A stretch of DNA of 64,000 nt from Paenibacillus paeoniae. Lineage in GTDB: Bacteria > Bacillota > Bacilli > Paenibacillales > Paenibacillaceae. A program made the position numbers and the translations under genes. Below are positions 62,001 through 64,000 of this stretch, piece by piece. Every line of letters begins with the position of its first letter. Position 1 is the first letter of the stretch. The DNA is taken from positions 806,001-870,000 of the forward strand of contig NZ_QUBQ01000002.1 of NCBI RefSeq assembly GCF_003388735.1, given 5' to 3'. The notes under the pieces were generated by a model. It was not told where the DNA came from, made no database searches, and saw only the letters and a program-made list of their open reading frames with translations.

Positions 62001-62024
62001 AATTATACTACTTGTAGTATAATT
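62001..62024. promoter_or_regulatory. palindrome over the YesM/YesN promoter region
   Basis: AATTATACTAC-TT-GTAGTATAATT has perfect 11-bp arms. On the reverse strand it contains TATAAT, a possible -10, about 72 bp before the kinase start. It may be an operator, or simply a symmetric promoter. Confidence 0.45.
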
Positions 62025-62115
62025 GGGCCCGAATCAAGCGAAAAGGTTTTTTTCTATTGTTTATCTAGATTATTATTGGAAAACCGGACTCTGATTAAAA
62101 TCGGCAACCGGCTGC

Positions 62116-62619
62116 TTAAAGATACTTCTGCATAAATGTCATAATTTCTTTATTATTTTTGACGATTGTTCTTTTTTCTGAATCTTCCTCTGTTAATTTC
62201 AAGATTTCTTTAATTCCTTCGTTATCGAATCCTCTGTTCCATATGAACAGCATGTCGTATAAATTCTTGAATGTTTGCTTATAATTGCTTGGCTCTAATC
62301 CTAGTCTTGTCCTAATGAACCTTGCTATTACCCTCATATTTCTTACATATTTATTAGGGTTAATTAAAAATATGCAATCAGCTTGCTTAAAGCTTTCCAC
62401 TCCCCAATTATAATGTACGCCTTCTATAATCCATGCTTCTGTCAGTACTGCTTCATTCAATTTGAGGTCTCGAACTTCAACCGGATATCTTGTATTCTCT
62501 ACCGTTCTATCCCAAACAAAGTTATCCATCTCATAGTATTTTATGCCGTACGTCTTCGATAATTGTTTTGCAATATAAGACTTCCCACTCCCACAAGCCC
62601 CAATAATGCGGATTTTAAT
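62116..62619 (-). CDS. P-loop kinase-like protein with apparent ATT start
   Basis: The reverse frame has Walker A GACGSGKS within IKIRIIGACGSGKSYIAKQLS, then YYEMDNFVWDRTVENTRYP, EAWIIEGVHYNWGVESFKQADCIFLI and a helical C-terminus with RFIRTRLG. This is the layout of small adenylate-kinase-like or shikimate-kinase-like P-loop proteins. No ATG, GTG or TTG lies between the preceding in-frame stop and the Walker motif. GGGAG stands 8 nt before ATT (62619), exactly where relatives would have ATG. The alternative ATG at 62529 would cut off the nucleotide-binding site. Acceptor unknown. Confidence 0.7.
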   Translation of the reverse strand: MKIRIIGACGSGKSYIAKQLSKTYGIKYYEMDNFVWDRTVENTRYPVEVRDLKLNEAVLTEAWIIEGVHYNWGVESFKQADCIFLINPNKYVRNMRVIARFIRTRLGLEPSNYKQTFKNLYDMLFIWNRGFDNEGIKEILKLTEEDSEKRTIVKNNKEIMTFMQKYL

Positions 62620-62842
62620 ATAGATCGCTCCCTTATATGCGTAATAGCCTCACTTCTAATACGTTGAGTTCAATACTTCATACATCATCATCAGACAACA
62701 CCGCTATTATGTCTCCTGCCAATTGTATTACCAAGTCATTCTCTATGACAAAGCTTTTGCAAAAGCCAAGTAATATTATTATAATATCTTCACCACATAA
62801 TAGGCTGGCTTCAGCAGCTCACGGAAGGAAGACAACTCTCCA

Positions 62843-64000
62843 TTGAAAGCAACCGTGAATGTACAAGAGCACATACTGATCTGGAATGATGCTACACTCC
62901 ACATCATAGATGTACGACATATCGACATACAAGCCGGCGAGTGCGTGCCTCCTTACTTGTTTCCAACGAGTGCCTTTCTGTACGTAACGCATGGCAGTGC
63001 AACTCTTCTGTTGGACGGAAATAAGCATGCTGCAAAAGGATTCTATATCCTTCATGGTGGCAAAGGTACCCGTCTGGACATTATCCTAACGGACGAATCC
63101 TTTCATTATTACCTGATCCTCTATAAAGCCTCCTTGCCGCAGACTGGTAAGCAGCACACACTTCGACATATGGATCAATCATTGCCCTTCCATCTCCAGT
63201 ACGGTTTTATTCCGCTTCACCCTGCCATCCTCTACGAACTGGCTGAACGAATGCTGGGCGAATGGCTTGTAGAGGGACGATTGGAGCGACTCCATACCAA
63301 AACACTATTCTATCAATTTGTATATGAGCTGCTTCGACAAATGGATCAACAGCAGGTCAGCATCGTTAGGCCTAACCTTAGCTCTCAGCTTACTCGCTAT
63401 TTACAGGAGCACTATGCAGAGCCGCTGACCCGGGAATCACTGGCGCGCACGTTCCATTACAGCGTGCCCTATCTGTCCAAACATTTCCGACGCGAAACTG
63501 GCGCAAGTATTATCGATTACTTAATCCGCATTAGGATGAACAGAGCAGAAGTGCTGCTGCAACAGACCGATTTATCTCTGCAAGAAATAGCAGCAAGCGT
63601 CGGATATGCAGACGTATCCTATTTCATCAGAATGTTCAAAAAGCAAACCGGAGTGACACCCAAACAATTCAAGGATAAGTCTTTAGAAGCAGCAAGAAGC
63701 TCTCATCGTCCTATCATTAGGCTTCGATCATCCCTTGTTCCGCGCAGGCTTCGTCGTTATATTGATATCAGAGATGATAATCATTATCAATATGGCGAAA
63801 AAGGAGATTTACAGATGTATAGAAGCAAATTACCTGTTGGAATTACGTTGCTGTTGTGCCTGACTCTATTACTTAGCGCGTGCTCCGGACCAACGAACAC
63901 GAACGGAAGAACTGCGTTAAGCCCAACTGTAGGCACGGAGAGTAATGCCAACAATTCCGGCAATGCAGCAATTGGAAATACAACCGGCAGCTCGGAGATG
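62843..64000 (+). CDS. AraC regulator in frame with siderophore-binding lipoprotein, cut by window edge
   Basis: The plus strand is open from TTG 62843 (GGAAGG upstream; GTG 62855 is also possible) to the right edge, about 386 codons. The first part is a cupin-like region, then AraC HTHs (LTRESLARTFHYSVPYLSKHFRRE, then LSLQEIAASVGYADVSYFIRMFKK). A basic linker containing RDDNHYQYGEKGDLQ, in which the Fur box is translated, runs without a stop into a lipoprotein signal (MYRSKL...LLLSAC) and a low-complexity Asn/Gly/Ser linker. The receptor domain would lie outside the window. The design matches the ORF at 45262-47208. Confidence 0.78.
   Translation, partial: MKATVNVQEHILIWNDATLHIIDVRHIDIQAGECVPPYLFPTSAFLYVTHGSATLLLDGNKHAAKGFYILHGGKGTRLDIILTDESFHYYLILYKASLPQTGKQHTLRHMDQSLPFHLQYGFIPLHPAILYELAERMLGEWLVEGRLERLHTKTLFYQFVYELLRQMDQQQVSIVRPNLSSQLTRYLQEHYAEPLTRESLARTFHYSVPYLSKHFRRETGASIIDYLIRIRMNRAEVLLQQTDLSLQEIAASVGYADVSYFIRMFKKQTGVTPKQFKDKSLEAARSSHRPIIRLRSSLVPRRLRRYIDIRDDNHYQYGEKGDLQMYRSKLPVGITLLLCLTLLLSACSGPTNTNGRTALSPTVGTESNANNSGNAAIGNTTGSSEM
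63773..63789. promoter_or_regulatory. Fur box inside the second AraC-receptor frame
   Basis: GATGATAATCATTATCA matches the Fur core. It lies 25 bp before the internal receptor ATG and is read in the same codon frame as the internal box at 46283-46299 (D-N-H-Y-Q). Confidence 0.8.
63815..64000 (+). CDS. siderophore-binding lipoprotein from internal start, partial
   Basis: An ATG at 63815 with AAGGAG 8 nt upstream starts a lipoprotein signal peptide ending LLLSAC (Cys23), followed by an Asn/Gly/Thr/Ser-rich linker to the window edge. The receptor assignment rests on the preceding AraC gene, the Fur box and the parallel with the complete cassette at 45-47 kb. Confidence 0.7.
   Translation, partial: MYRSKLPVGITLLLCLTLLLSACSGPTNTNGRTALSPTVGTESNANNSGNAAIGNTTGSSEM

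Noticed and set aside
62116..62529. Start of the kinase-like gene at the first ATG (62529)
   Set aside because: It would remove the intact Walker A motif encoded just upstream in the same frame, and no ribosome site precedes it.
1..64000. CRISPR array, prophage or insertion sequence
   Set aside because: No regularly spaced short direct repeats, no integrase or transposase frame, and no terminal inverted repeats with target duplications were seen.

Overview
The window looks like chromosomal DNA of a Paenibacillus-type Firmicute. The signs are tight AGGAGG-type ribosome sites with frequent TTG and GTG starts, many AraC-family regulators (several fused to siderophore-binding domains), a YesM/YesN two-component system, S-layer-homology (SLH) anchoring, ECF sigma/anti-sigma pairs, and a xylAB/xylR locus with a Bacillus-type operator. 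No rRNA, tRNA, prophage, insertion sequence or CRISPR array was seen.

Layout. (1) 0-9.7 kb: cell-envelope and stress genes. These are a CPBP protease cut by the window edge, two ECF sigma factor/anti-sigma units (699-2449 and 6681-8595), VOC proteins, an AraC/GyrI regulator, a damaged CPBP gene beside an ankyrin gene, a lipoprotein metallopeptidase, and a VOC/tandem-HxlR operon behind a long palindromic operator. (2) 9.9-20 kb: an 882-residue protein with a diadenylate-cyclase-like (DisA_N) domain and C-terminal TPRs; a first siderophore cassette (13.3-16.0 kb); an XRE-controlled membrane-protein operon; and a PIN/antitoxin-like pair. (3) 20.6-29.4 kb: a second siderophore cassette, a queuosine-precursor transporter under a preQ1-I riboswitch, a cupin protein, and xylA-xylB divergent from xylR. 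(4) 29.4-42.4 kb: one long operon for an extracellular glycan, probably xylan-like. It encodes a sugar ABC transporter, a GH43, two GH26 enzymes, a membrane-anchored accessory domain and a seven-module surface protein. A LacI-family regulator stands upstream, with matching operators at both promoters. (5) 43-49.9 kb: a third siderophore cassette (AraC-receptor fusion plus two FecCD permeases), a PadR/HAAS pair and an isochorismatase-like hydrolase. (6) 50-62 kb: a second polysaccharide locus with YesM/YesN, a sugar ABC transporter, an FAD enzyme and an SLH-anchored clan GH-A protein with golvesin-like domains. (7) The right edge holds a P-loop kinase-like gene with an apparent ATT start and the beginning of a fourth siderophore cassette.

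How the parts fit. The two glycan loci each couple secreted or surface-anchored hydrolases to an ABC importer. Pentose released by the first would feed XylA/XylB. The four iron cassettes each pair an AraC regulator with a siderophore-binding lipoprotein, and Fur boxes were recognised at all four.

The two signals most worth following are the DisA_N-like/TPR protein at 9.9-12.5 kb, and the pair of AraC regulators that run in frame, without a stop, through a Fur box into a lipoprotein receptor. Those ORFs could make a membrane-spanning regulator-receptor as well as the free receptor.
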